DNA of 57,861 nucleotides from Hymenopellis radicata. Its lineage: Eukaryota > Basidiomycota > Agaricomycetes > Agaricales > Physalacriaceae. The stretch is taken from assembly GCA_015501595.1 (NCBI GenBank), contig JADNRX010000342.1, forward strand, positions 1-57,861, in the 5' to 3' direction. Below the pieces are notes generated by a model. That model was not told the DNA's origin and did not search any database. It worked only from the letters and a program-made list of their open reading frames with translations. Of the stretch, positions 31,562-41,700 are shown one piece after another. Within the stretch, counting starts at the first letter, position 1. Each line of letters opens with the position of its first letter. The translations under genes were made by a program, and so were the position numbers.

Positions 31562-34004
31562 TCACGCCGCCGCCTCCGCAGCTTTCACCCACATGCCTCC
31601 CTAGAGGATCGTCAGCTTCGGCCTCGCCTGTGATGAATGGCATTTGGCTTACAGCACTATACATTGTCAAAGTCGTTCTCGGGCAGAACCTGTCTATGCC
31701 CTTCCTCCCAGGACATGCGGCCCACTCTGACGGGGGTCTGCATGACGGATGAAATGCGTCTTCGTCTAGGCTGAATGAGGCAAAGTTCTGCAAAAGACGA
31801 ACAAGCATAAATGAGATCTCGTTATACGCGAACTGCTGCCCTAGGCAAATCCGTGGACCGGCGTTGAAGGGAAGGAAGATGAACGGGTTTGGGAGGATGT
31901 ACTTTTTGAGCCGAGCATCGAGGAAGCGGTCGGGGTCGAATTCTTCGGCTACAATGAAGTTAGCGGTATTGCCTGGCACGCGAGATGGCAGATCATACCA
32001 TCCGGTCCCCAGAGGTCTGTTCGACGGTGCATCATGAAGACAGAGTATGCGACGCTGCAGTGCAGCAGATGAGAGACTGGACAGTCTATATATGGTGCCA
32101 ACATACCCTGTACGAGGAGGTATGTAGTATGGTTTGTCCATGGGGTTCTCTGCAGGAAGTGTTGTCGCGTTAATCGATTCCCTAAATAGAGTAGGCAATG
32201 AGGAGGCTCATATTTGGGTACGACGTAGTTGCGTACCGGATATTGAATGGCCTGGAAAGTGAGCTTAGTTAGACGTCGAGTTGACAAAGACTTGCCACTC
32301 ACACAACTGGACATAATCGAAGTGTTTCTACAGCGAGTTATAAGCGTGCTAGAACGGTGGGGAAATTGATGCACTAACCATTGATGACAGCACGAAGGAA
32401 CTTCATGTTCTTCACGTCCTCGAAGGTCGGCGCTCTTTCGGGGCCCACGACGCCAAGGATCTCCTCCCGTAAACGGGTCATGATCGTTGGGTACATGGAT
32501 AAGAAGTAGATCACAAATGTCAACGTTGCAGCAGTCGTATCGCGCCCAGCTGCAGGCAATGTTGGCTACCAAATTCGTCTTGACTATAAACGAACTCACC
32601 GAGCAAGATGTTCAAACTGTGGTTCAACATCAGCAAGATAACGATTCGAGAGGACGATGCTTACGTTTCGTCTTTGATCACTTTAGCATCTAGTTCGAAT
32701 AATTGAGAGGCAAGACAGAATACACAGAAAAAAGAACTCACCCGAAGTCATACCGATAAGATGGTCAAGCAAAGTGTCTTCGCCTCCAATCTCATCCTTC
32801 TTCTCTACCACTGTCCCCATGCTATGCTTCTTCTCCAACGCCGAGTTAATTATGGGATCGATAAAGCTCCTCACCACGCGCATGTGCTCCTCCGTCCTGT
32901 CCTTTCGTATCTCTACAAGTGGCCATATCCATCCCCAATGTTGTCGATCCGCCAAGATGTCCTGAGCCATAAGGAAGGCCTTGGCGAAGTCGTTCGACTC
33001 TGAACTCTCAAGAGGGGATGACGAGGCACTATACGGGTATGGCAATTTACTTGCCAGGCTATTGACGCACGTCCCAAAAAGGAACTCTGTTGCAGCGTCC
33101 ATCGTAAACCGGGAAATAAGGTCCTAGGACGATGTTAGACGACAGCAAGTGCGAAGTAGAGAAGATGAAAGCGAACCTGGAAGTCAACGGAATATCCAGC
33201 ACGGAAGCGCTCCTTCATGCGGGAAACGACCGTCTCGGCGTGGCGGTCATATAATTCGAAGTGTGTGATGCGATCCCGAGAGAAGAAGGGGCGAGTCATA
33301 GAGCGATGAAATCTAAGAATAGGTTAGCTGAGCCCTTGACGTGTGTTGTATGCTCGTACTTCCACATGTCACCTAGATCATCGAGTACTAATCAGCACGG
33401 CGATAGTCCGCGAACGAGAATGACTGACCATCGGCATTGAACACGCCCGTTCCGAGCACGGAATTCATGGCCTCTTGGAACAACGCTCCTGAGGTCCGAT
33501 TGAGTACTGAAAGGTATTATAAAAGAACAATTCGCACCTTTTTGGAAATTCGCGAAATCGGTGGCCAACATGATCTGAATGTGCTGAGGCGAAGTGGTGA
33601 GATACATGTTATCCCACAGCACATGCATATCCCACAGTGAGCCCAACGCATGCATGTGGTCGGTCAGATAGTCGCCTAATAACATCATGACGATTTGAAT
33701 GAGGAAGCAAAAGCGCCGCACCTAAATACCCCGAAGCCCATACGTTCAACATCCTCTTCAGAACGTCTATGTTCCCAATCCTTTTTCCCAGCACGCGCGG
33801 CGGTAATCGTGCCCCTGATGCAGCCGCATCTCGTTTCCACTGAAACTCCTGGTATGAGATGCGCAGAACGAAAGCGGACGGCGCGCCGAAAACCACAATG
33901 CCCGCCCGAACCCAGATAGAGAGCGGCAGGAAGGATACAAATGCGATGACTGCCCCCAGGCGCAGCAGGATGAAGAATAGGAACTTGATACCAGGCGGCA
34001 CCAT
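31562..34004 (-). CDS. Cytochrome P450, CYP63-like
   Basis: Fifteen exons (minus): 33722-34004, 33538-33675, 33429-33488, 33360-33372, 33177-33312, 32742-33123, 32665-32689, 32600-32616, 32379-32549, 32303-32327, 32237-32251, 32107-32181, 31999-32054, 31653-31948, 31562-31600; 576 residues. N-terminal membrane anchor ([19 protein letters not shown] and a second helix), [18 protein letters not shown]-helix, I-helix [15 protein letters not shown]-helix ETLRL, DPDRF and the haem loop [15 protein letters not shown] with the Cys ligand. It ends LTMYSAGGMWVK. The domain order and long N-terminus match basidiomycete CYP63 (fatty-acid/alkane/xenobiotic hydroxylases). Exons of 13, 15, 17, 25 and 25 nt occur. 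ATG 34004 is chosen because the longer open frame overlaps a TATA box. Confidence 0.9.
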
Positions 34005-34047
34005 GGTCGTAAAGATGAGTCGAAGTCTGAGATCTGATGCACCATCA

Positions 34048-34055
34048 CTTTTATA
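34048..34055 (-). promoter_or_regulatory. TATA box of the P450 gene
   Basis: Minus-strand tataaaag lies 44-51 bases upstream of the ATG at 34004. Confidence 0.5.
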
Positions 34056-34966
34056 CACGGCTCGGCGACGTCGGCAGCTAACTCCAAATCGGGAGTTAGC
34101 TAGCCACAGACTACGAGAGACAGAATTCGCTTCAAGACATGCCGTTCAGCTAATCCAGTGCTAATCCTGATCCCATGATGAGGTGTCGCTTTATCCCATG
34201 GCCCCCGGGATGCATATGTCAATTCCGCTTACAAGGCGTTAATTGAATACTGGCAGGATTGACATCAAGGAACGATGATCACGACGTACTTCCTACCGTA
34301 ACATCCTTGACATCGCGACAGGCTACCATGGGCCGTGGCCAGCACCCATGAACCTCCTAAGGAATAATCAAGTGAAGGCGCAGAAATTGGAGGGTTTCAA
34401 AGTAAAAAGCGCACGTATAATTACTATGGAGCGGTCACAAGAGCGTGTGTTGCTGAGATGCTTCTCAAGTCGCCCTTTACTATATGAAGGACTATCGTTG
34501 CGCGCGACGCAAGATGGGGGTAAAGCGTAAACAAACCCGGGTTTGTCGGGCCGGCTAACAAGAGCACGATCATTCGGTAAGTTGAATGGTTACCGCCCTT
34601 TACAACTTGGCCACCTAACTGAAAGTACTCTTCAGAACACCGTCTTTTCAGTTGACTCTCTGGATAACAGCTAATTAATGGAATGGTCCTCATTTTGATA
34701 CGACGCGTCCTAGAAGCCACACTGCTCACGGGAATGCGAACAGCGTGACAACAATGATGACTGGACTCAAAGAAGACCTCATTACGCTTTCTGTGGATTA
34801 CAGGAGACTCTTCCACGCCTCCTTCGACGCGTCTTCTTGCGAAAGCCAATACGCTTGTGTCCTCAATGCCTTCACCGGCACATCATATGGATCTGACCCC
34901 TGATCTCTCCAATTTGTCCTTGGTTTTGGAAATGGCAGACAAGGAACTTCCTTCTGCTCCCAGAGC
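34056..34966. other. Divergent promoter region
   Basis: About 900 bases between the P450 (minus) and the 34967 gene (plus). No spliced coding frame supported. Confidence 0.4.
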
Positions 34967-35818
34967 ATGCCCTTCACCCCGGAAGACACTCTTGTTATCC
35001 GCTCGCGCGAGTTCGGCGATGGCTCCGAATACAACCTCTCGTCGACATCGTCTATAATCCCAGACCACTACGTGAAACGGCTCTGGCGCAAACCCCCACT
35101 GATGGTAGGAGCCGGGGCGGTGAAAACTGTTGGTCATTTGGATTCCCTGTACTTTTCCTTGCTCATGTACTACAGATTCAATTCATCAACAAGGACCACA
35201 ATTCAAACGACCGTTCGGTAGCGTACTCAGCGACGGAATCGGAGGGAACGATGAGGATATGGACTGGAGGATATGGCGATGACGGATCCGAAATCGGGTC
35301 GTTACAGCTAGGCGCTGGGACGGGTTTGAAGACGCTGGAGAAAAGCAGGTGGGTCTAATGCCAATTTCCTTGTCCTCGTTTTGATCTGCATAGTACTATG
35401 ACGCTAGAGAACAAGACTGGTGTGGTCAAGGCCATGCTGAAGAAGACGAACCACATGTGCGTCCTTTCCTCCATGTCTGAAATACCTTTCATTGTTCGCA
35501 GGTCAACCAGCCGCACGTTCACTGGTCCCGATGGCGTCGACTACAAGTGGAAGGTGATATGGGTTGGGAACGATCCTGCGTTCCCGGAGACGACATTCCG
35601 CGAACTGCATACGAAGGACTCCAATCATCCGATAGCGACGACGGCTAGACTGACGCGGCGGGATGGAACGATAAACGTGCGCCGGATAACTCTTGTCCTG
35701 ACTTGAGACTGACTGATATTAGGACGAAGCATACCCCGTCTACATTGCCGAGCGAGGCATTAGGATACAAAGCTGGATCGTAGCAACACTCATCATCCTC
35801 GATAGAATTGGTGCATAG
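34967..35818 (+). CDS. DUF6593-like basidiomycete protein
   Basis: Five exons: 34967-35128, 35176-35348, 35394-35456, 35502-35676, 35723-35818; 222 residues. The centre has SRTFTGPDGVDYKWKVIW and a basic LTRRDGTIN, then DEAYPVYIAERG and a C-terminal hydrophobic helix SWIVATLIILDRIG. This 'F-xxxDGxxYxWK ... ileal C-terminal helix' arrangement resembles the DUF6593 family common in mushrooms, whose function is unknown. Intron 1 has a weak GTTGGT donor, chosen because only it keeps the next exon (FINKDHNSNDRSVAYS) in frame. The N-terminal exon (EDTLVIRSREFGDGSEYNL) is compatible with the family's beta-rich start. Confidence 0.6.
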
Positions 35819-36285
35819 TTTGTCTCGCTTTGGATTGTATGAGGGGTATTGTGGGGACGCGGGACGAGGACGTGTGAGGTGGATATCACGCATGTCTTCT
35901 CTGCAGGCAAAGGATGGAGGGTGCGCACCATGACACTATATTTTAAGCTTCGCATTGTCGATCCTTACCATTTGGCTCGGAGGAAACACGAACGGCTACA
36001 TTCTTTTCTATGTACCTGCGCAAAATCACACTATTTTCAATTTCGAAACTTTGACCAACTTGGACGTCTAAGGACTGAGGATAAGTAACATCAAGACAAA
36101 GCTGCCGGCAGGTAAATACTTGCAGGAGACTCTCGTCGCCTTGGACCAAATTCTCTCGATGTGAAGAGGGTCCTTTGGCACAAGGCAAAGCATGGCCTGC
36201 CGGATAACAGCACTTAGTCGTGCTTTGACCTGCTAAGATTACCGAGCTGGTCCAAGCCAGTCACTTTGTCCACTGGCAGAAAGCC
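35819..36285. other. Intergenic spacer
   Basis: No supported gene; contains the approach to the 36356 promoter. Confidence 0.35.
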
Positions 36286-36293
36286 TATAAAGG
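36286..36293 (+). promoter_or_regulatory. TATA box of the 57-aa gene
   Basis: tataaagg lies about 70 bases before the ATG at 36356. Confidence 0.45.
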
Positions 36294-36355
36294 TCAGATC
36301 TGATGCTCATTATTGCTTATCATCCTTGTCCAGGCTCCAAGTTGCGTCTGTTCAC

Positions 36356-36612
36356 ATGCCCATCAATCGAAACCCTCGTCGCGGGGAATATCCTCGATAC
36401 GAGCCCTATCGGGGTGTTTCTATCATGGGTCCATACGCTAAGCGTAAGTATAATGCGTTCAAACGAGTAGCGTACGATTTCTTTTCATGTCTTCGTTCGG
36501 CCATAATTCATGGTATTATAGTTCAGATGCAGCCAGGGAGGCTATAGCCGCACAGCGTCGCTTGACTAGGCAAAAGATCCTGATCGCTGCGGGGGAGGCC
36601 GCTGATACTTAG
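36356..36612 (+). CDS. Small (57-aa) hypothetical protein, two exons
   Basis: Exons 36356-36443 and 36527-36612, joined by an 83-nt intron with a perfect GTAAGT donor and a ttcag acceptor. The product is Arg/Pro rich at the N-terminus (INRNPRRGEYPRYEPYRG) and forms an Ala/Arg-rich helix at the C-terminus (AAREAIAAQRRLTRQKILIA). A TATA box sits at a normal distance upstream. No known family. The gene model rests on splice signals and promoter only. A near-cryptic alternative donor (gtataa at 36448) with the earlier acceptor (ttatag) also keeps the second exon in frame, giving one or two different residues at the junction. Confidence 0.45.
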
Positions 36613-37052
36613 AGCCCTGCTGTACCGATACACAACGCGTGCAGATGGACGATTGGACAGTCTCATCAACATATTCTATGAGCCCACCGAGACGGGAGCC
36701 CCCTTCTACTGAGTACCCCGAAAGCCGCCCATTCACATTTCCCCCCATCACCGTTACGAGTGGCGTCGATAAGTTCCCTTATCCTGGAGCCAGAGTACAG
36801 GGCAATCATCCTACCCAACAATATATTCTCAGCTGGCTCGAGGGCCATCCCGTCGAAGCGAGCAGGACACGCAAACAGCTAAGGTGAATGGCACGGGACC
36901 GGCATGAAACTGACAAGGTACTTAATTGGTTGGAGAATCTGAGAAAGGCGGACAACTAGCGGTACTACTTATCTGGGAGGCGTTATGATCAATCCATATG
37001 CACAAGAAACATTATGATAATTATATGAAGTATGCAAAGGAACCAAACCAAT
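36613..37052. other. Intergenic; one 82-codon frame not called
   Basis: A plus frame at 36639-36887 is Pro/Ser rich and without motifs. It could be a second small gene but has no independent support. Confidence 0.3.
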
Positions 37053-38737
37053 TTACACCAACGTCAACTGTCCATCTACAAGCAGGGACTCCAGTCTCTT
37101 CGCGGAGTCCCCATCAAAGCCCTCTAGGACCGAAGAAGACGAGGCTACTTCGACATGCGTCAAACATGGATCTGCGAAAGAGCGGCGAAATTCAAGAAAA
37201 GACAAGTATTTATCTCGCAATTCTGTCGTCCATTCATCCCACTGGCGGCCATCTGTGGGCAAGAACTTCAGGACCCGCAGCTGCGGTATAGCGATGGGCT
37301 CTTCACGAAGATAGCGGAAAAGGAATGCCGTCATATCAGCATAACACGCCACAGGGATGCGAATGTCTAGCACCGTTAGGTGCGGCGTATGTCGGAGCAT
37401 GCGAGCGATGTCATGAGCATCAAAGAGCCCGTTGTGCGCGAAGACACGTAGCGTCCTCAACTCTGGGGCGGTATCATGCTTGAAAGACGGGATCACAATG
37501 GCGCGCTCCACGTCGTCGACGTTGCCGAGGTGTATAGTTAGCTCGATAGTACAGGGCAGAGCAAGGTGGTCGAAGAAATCTGCAACGCTGCGTGTGGGGG
37601 AGTCGATGTCGGATGCAACCTCAAGCACCTTTATGAAAGCCTGTCGTCGGAGCTGATACGCTAGAACGCCACCTGACGTCCTGACCCGACAGTTTTCTAT
37701 TGCGCTGCACTGTTCCAGTAGCCTACTAACCTTCTTGTTGGACCCTGTAGTCGTAAGGTTGCAATCTGGTCGTAGGGAATGTGGAGAAGTGCCCGATGGA
37801 GAACGAAGTCGGTCAGTTTGGGAGCCCTCATGACCACGTCAGATAGGTGGCGAACGCTTGGCCTTAATCTTCCATTTCGATCTTTCTCAGCTCTCTCGCA
37901 TATCGATCACTGTCTCCCGGAGTTGGTGTCCATAGCGGTTAACATGACGGGAGAGGCGCCCGCGTATGATACTCCCATTGCGACCCTTCTCACGGTAGCG
38001 AGGACCGGATGTTCAGAGATGTCGATGATGCTATGAATGTACACAGACAACAAGGAAGCCCCCGATCTGCGTAGAAAGAGGTTCAGGGCAAGAGACTTCG
38101 GAATTGCGAAATTTCTATATTTATGCACCTGGAGACGAATGTGACTCCAGAGAGTCGGACAATGCGTGGCGACGCCTCTCCATCGGCGACAGACGAACGT
38201 GATCACCCATGGTAGGCTGCGAACGCTAAGTGAGTCACAGGTGTGGTCGTCTGAATCTCCGCCGACTGTTGAAGGATGAACTGGGAGTGGGGAATCGACG
38301 GCAGCGAAGAGGAAGATCTCTTGGAGAACTTCTGAAGGGATACGGCGCGCAGGAGATAGAACGATCTCTGCCCCAGAAATAGCCTCTGAAAGACTGATGA
38401 CCTCGTCAAACAGCGTGTCTAGCAAACTGCTCCGTCCACGCAGACGAACACGAAGAGTTGTGATATTTTCCGTCTGCCAGACATCATCCGACTCGCAGGC
38501 GCCAAGTTCTTCCTGCGTGTCACAGACAGCCAACAGCACAGGGCGCATCTGTGCGCGAAGTTTCGAAAGCGATTTCTTGGCCTGGGCAAGGAAGGCCAAT
38601 ACGGATATGTTTTCAACTTCGGTGACAGGATCATTACAAGCATTCAAGGCTTTAATTCGCCCGCTTTCAAGGGCCGTCATACAGACTGCCTTGGGAGAAG
38701 CGGAGCGAGAAGTACGGTGGGCGGTAGGATCTGACAT
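37053..38737 (-). CDS. F-box-like protein with LRR-type C-terminus
   Basis: Minus exons 37911-38737, 37731-37862, 37053-37680; 528 residues. Residues ~40-85 form a coiled-coil (KKSLSKLRAQMRPVLLAV), then the basidiomycete F-box-like segment RRIPSEVLQEIFLFA ... LPWVITFVCRRWRGVATHCPTLWSHI. The C-terminal half has irregular leucine repeats (APKLTDFVLHRALLHI, PELRTLRVFAHNGLF, HLTVLDIRIP, IPQLRVLKFLP). The frame holds a TGA at 37907-37909; a 48-nt intron 37863-37910 (gtgatc...attaag) removes it and keeps the frame. The second intron (37681-37730, gttagt...gtcag) is clear. If the first intron is not used, the gene is a nonsense allele. Confidence 0.65.
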
Positions 38738-39754
38738 CGGTGACGCGTTATCCTACAATTGGTACCAGTGAGCGATTTGAGTATGATTTCCTTGAATGCA
38801 GCTCACAGAAAGTTTTCAAGTCAGGGCTAATAGTCGCGTACAGCGAACAATGCGCGATCCTGACTGCGTGGAGGGATGCTATAATGAAGCGCTGTACGCT
38901 GCTGTACGTCCTTCGGTACGGCTTGCTAAGAAGTGGTCGTTGAATTAAGGAAAGCGGTATCGTCATTGTTCTTTTCTTCCGTTTTGGGTTCGGTTTGAGG
39001 CGGGCCGATATATCCGATTTTTCTGGCAACTTGTTCCGAACCATCACTGTCACCTCAGACAGCGCGGCAATCAGGCTGTCTGCAACGCGTATTTTACGCG
39101 TTTTTCTGCTTTCAAAGTGTCTGATCAGGTGATAGACCAGACGTGAACTCGTCCATGTGGACCTTTCCCTCTTACGCATCGTCAGCTCTGCCACTCGTGT
39201 ATCATATTCCTCACTTCATGGCTTACACTCACCGAAGTTATGCTTTACCGCGTGGTGGAAGTCAGTGCTAGTGCGCTACCCAACGTTGAAGACGTAACGA
39301 CCTAACGGACGGAATATCTCTCCATACGCTAAAACAAGGACTGCCTTTGGACCAGAGGACACCTGGAAACGCGCCATGCGGTTCTAAGACGTGCGCTGGA
39401 TTCCTGGTAGTAGAGGGAGTTCTTCTCCGTTGTTCTATAACAGAGGCGGACTGGATCCCGGTAAAAATCGCCCAGAGATGTGCTACGTGATTAACGCCTG
39501 ATCCCTTTTTAGAACGTCGCCAACCCGACGATCAACCTTGTCCGCACCCCGAAGATAGATTTCAGTAGGAGCCGCTTTTGCATCAGATTATCGGAGAAGA
39601 AGACATTCAGTCTGCCTACCGATGACCCCGCGAAAAACATCCGCAGACATCGAAGCCAATTTCCGGGAGGATTTCGGTACGGCCAGACCGGTCATGTTGC
39701 ACTCTTGCTTTGCTTATAACCTGGCCACGTAGGCAAGAGAATGTGTAGGTCGCA
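38738..39754. other. Divergent intergenic region, no supported gene
   Basis: About 1 kb upstream of both the F-box gene (minus) and the endoglucanase (plus). A cttataacc element near 39714 is a possible TATA for the endoglucanase. The 148-codon minus frame 38748-39194 has no motif. Confidence 0.35.
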
Positions 39755-41537
39755 ATGTACGCTTTGAAACGATTCATTACTCTCTCTTCATTATTGTCCT
39801 TCTCTGTTCTTGCACAGGACTCGCCAGTCTGGGGACAGTGTGGTGGTACTGTATGTAGGATTCATTGCGTGTCCAGCCGTTCCACTTATACTTGGAGACA
39901 GGGATGGACCGGTCCAACTACATGCGCCTCTGGATCGACCTGTTCTCTGGTCAATCAGTGTACGATCTTTGAACGACACCCTGTCTCCGGACTTCACTGA
40001 ACATGATGTAGGGTATTCCCAATGTATTCCTGGGGCCACGCCCACTGGGACGACTTCCGTGGCCACGAGTGCGACATCGAGTAGTGCTCCAACCTCTTTA
40101 CCTACCGGAAGTGCTTGTGCAGTGCCACCCGCATCTGCCGGCACGCTTCAATTTACTGGCGTCAACATTGCTGGTTTCGACTTTGGATGCGAAACAAATG
40201 GAACTTGCACGGTGGCCAGTGCCTGGGCTCCCTTGGCGCAACTCGGAGGTAAGGTTCCTGTTGTATGTCACGCCGCAAATCACTTCATTTCTACAGGCCA
40301 GGACGGCGAGGGTCAAATGAAGCACTTCGTCAACGACGACGGTTTCAACACCTTCCGACTTCCTGTTGGATGGCAATTCCTTACGAACGGAGTCTTAGGC
40401 GGTACTCTGAACGAGGCCAATTTCGCTCAATACGATACACTCGTGAAGGTAATGACTGCTCCTTCAATTCTTCCGCCTTATCTGACTGCCCGGAAGGCAT
40501 GTTTGAACACTGGCGCATCATGTATCGTTGACATCCATAACTATGCTCGCTGGAATGGCGGCGTGAGTATTTAAAACTACTCAGCTGGAGCTTGGCTGAA
40601 AATAGTCCACAGATCATTGGACAAGGTGGACCGACGAATGACCAGTTTGCCGCTTTATGGGCCTCGCTCGCATCAAGGTATAAATCGGAGAGCAAGGTTA
40701 TCTTTGGCATGTGAGTTTGCACCCTCTTTTCCATGCCGAATCATGACCCATTTGAGCTTAGAATGAACGAACCTCATGATGTTCCCAACATCCAAACGTG
40801 GGCTGCCTCTGTTCAAGCAGCTGTGACCGCTATTCGGAACGCTGGGTGCTTCTCCCAAAGATGTCTCCTCGAGTCAGCACTAATATACAAACGACCGTAG
40901 AGCTACCACGCAGATCCTCCTTCTGCCCGGAAACAACTGGACGTCTGCTGGTACTTTTGTATCAAGCGGCTCCGCCGACGCGCTCAAGACTGTCGTGAAC
41001 CCCGATGGATCGACGACGAATTTGGTATTCGATGTGCACAAGTACTTGGACAGCGACAATTCGGGAACACACAGGTTCGCTGGCCTTCTTGAGTTGCCAT
41101 CAATCTAACTGTCTGGCAGTGAATGTACTACGAACAACATCGCGGATGCTTGGGAGCCGCTAGCTGAATGGCTCCGGTGCAACGGCAGACAAGCATTCAA
41201 CACGGAGACGGGCGGTGGCAACGTCAATTCGTGTGTGCAGTTCCTGTGTCAACAGATCGCGTACCAGGCTCAGAACTCGGATGGTACGTTTCGCGTCTTC
41301 CTGTTCTATTCATGTTCTCATGACTATCAATGCAGTCTTCCTCGGCTATGTCGGCTGGTCAGCTGGTAACTTCAATGCAACAACTTACGTCCTTGTAAGT
41401 CGCTTCTATCTCTCGAACAGAATTGTGTATAACAGTTTGTAAAGAGCGAGGTCCCTTCAGGCGGTGGATCCAGCTGGACAGATACCCTTCTAGTCTCGAG
41501 TTGTTTGTCGCCGAAGGCGGGCTTCTCAGGTAAATAA
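39755..41537 (+). CDS. Endoglucanase, CBM1 plus GH5 (subfamily 5-like)
   Basis: Eleven exons: 39755-39850, 39902-39959, 40012-40248, 40297-40448, 40497-40562, 40613-40710, 40762-40845, 40901-41074, 41120-41283, 41336-41394, 41445-41537; 426 residues. Signal peptide (FITLSSLLSFSVLAQ), then a fungal cellulose-binding CBM1 (VWGQCGGTGWTGPTTC ... WYSQC), a Thr/Ser linker, and the GH5 catalytic domain. The acid/base Glu is in IFGIMNEPHD and the nucleophile Glu in NTETGGGN; VDIHNYARW, LPGNNWTS and VDVHKYLD-type VFDVHKYLD are also present. It ends PKAGFSGK. The enzyme cleaves internal beta-1,4 bonds of cellulose outside the cell. The gene is intact and marks a plant-cell-wall degrader. Confidence 0.95.
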
Positions 41538-41700
41538 GTTCAGTACTGCCAAGTACGCCACATTGGGAACTATAATCACGACTACATTTGGAACGACGTA
41601 GGTTGTTGCGATAAGGTATATACAAAATTGAAATCGAGTATGTGTGCATAAAATGACGGTCCAGAATGACCTTGGTGGAAGATACGTGACTAAAGCCCCG

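Noticed and set aside
34004..34058. Extended P450 N-terminus starting at 34058
   Set aside because: The upstream codon is GTG, and the stretch contains the TATA box; ATG 34004 starts the membrane anchor.
37907..37909. TGA as proof that the F-box gene is a pseudogene
   Set aside because: A 48-nt GT-AG intron spans it and keeps the frame, so a nonsense allele is not required.
38748..39194. 148-codon minus frame
   Set aside because: No motif, no splice partner, highly basic composition typical of chance frames; lies in the promoter gap between two real genes.
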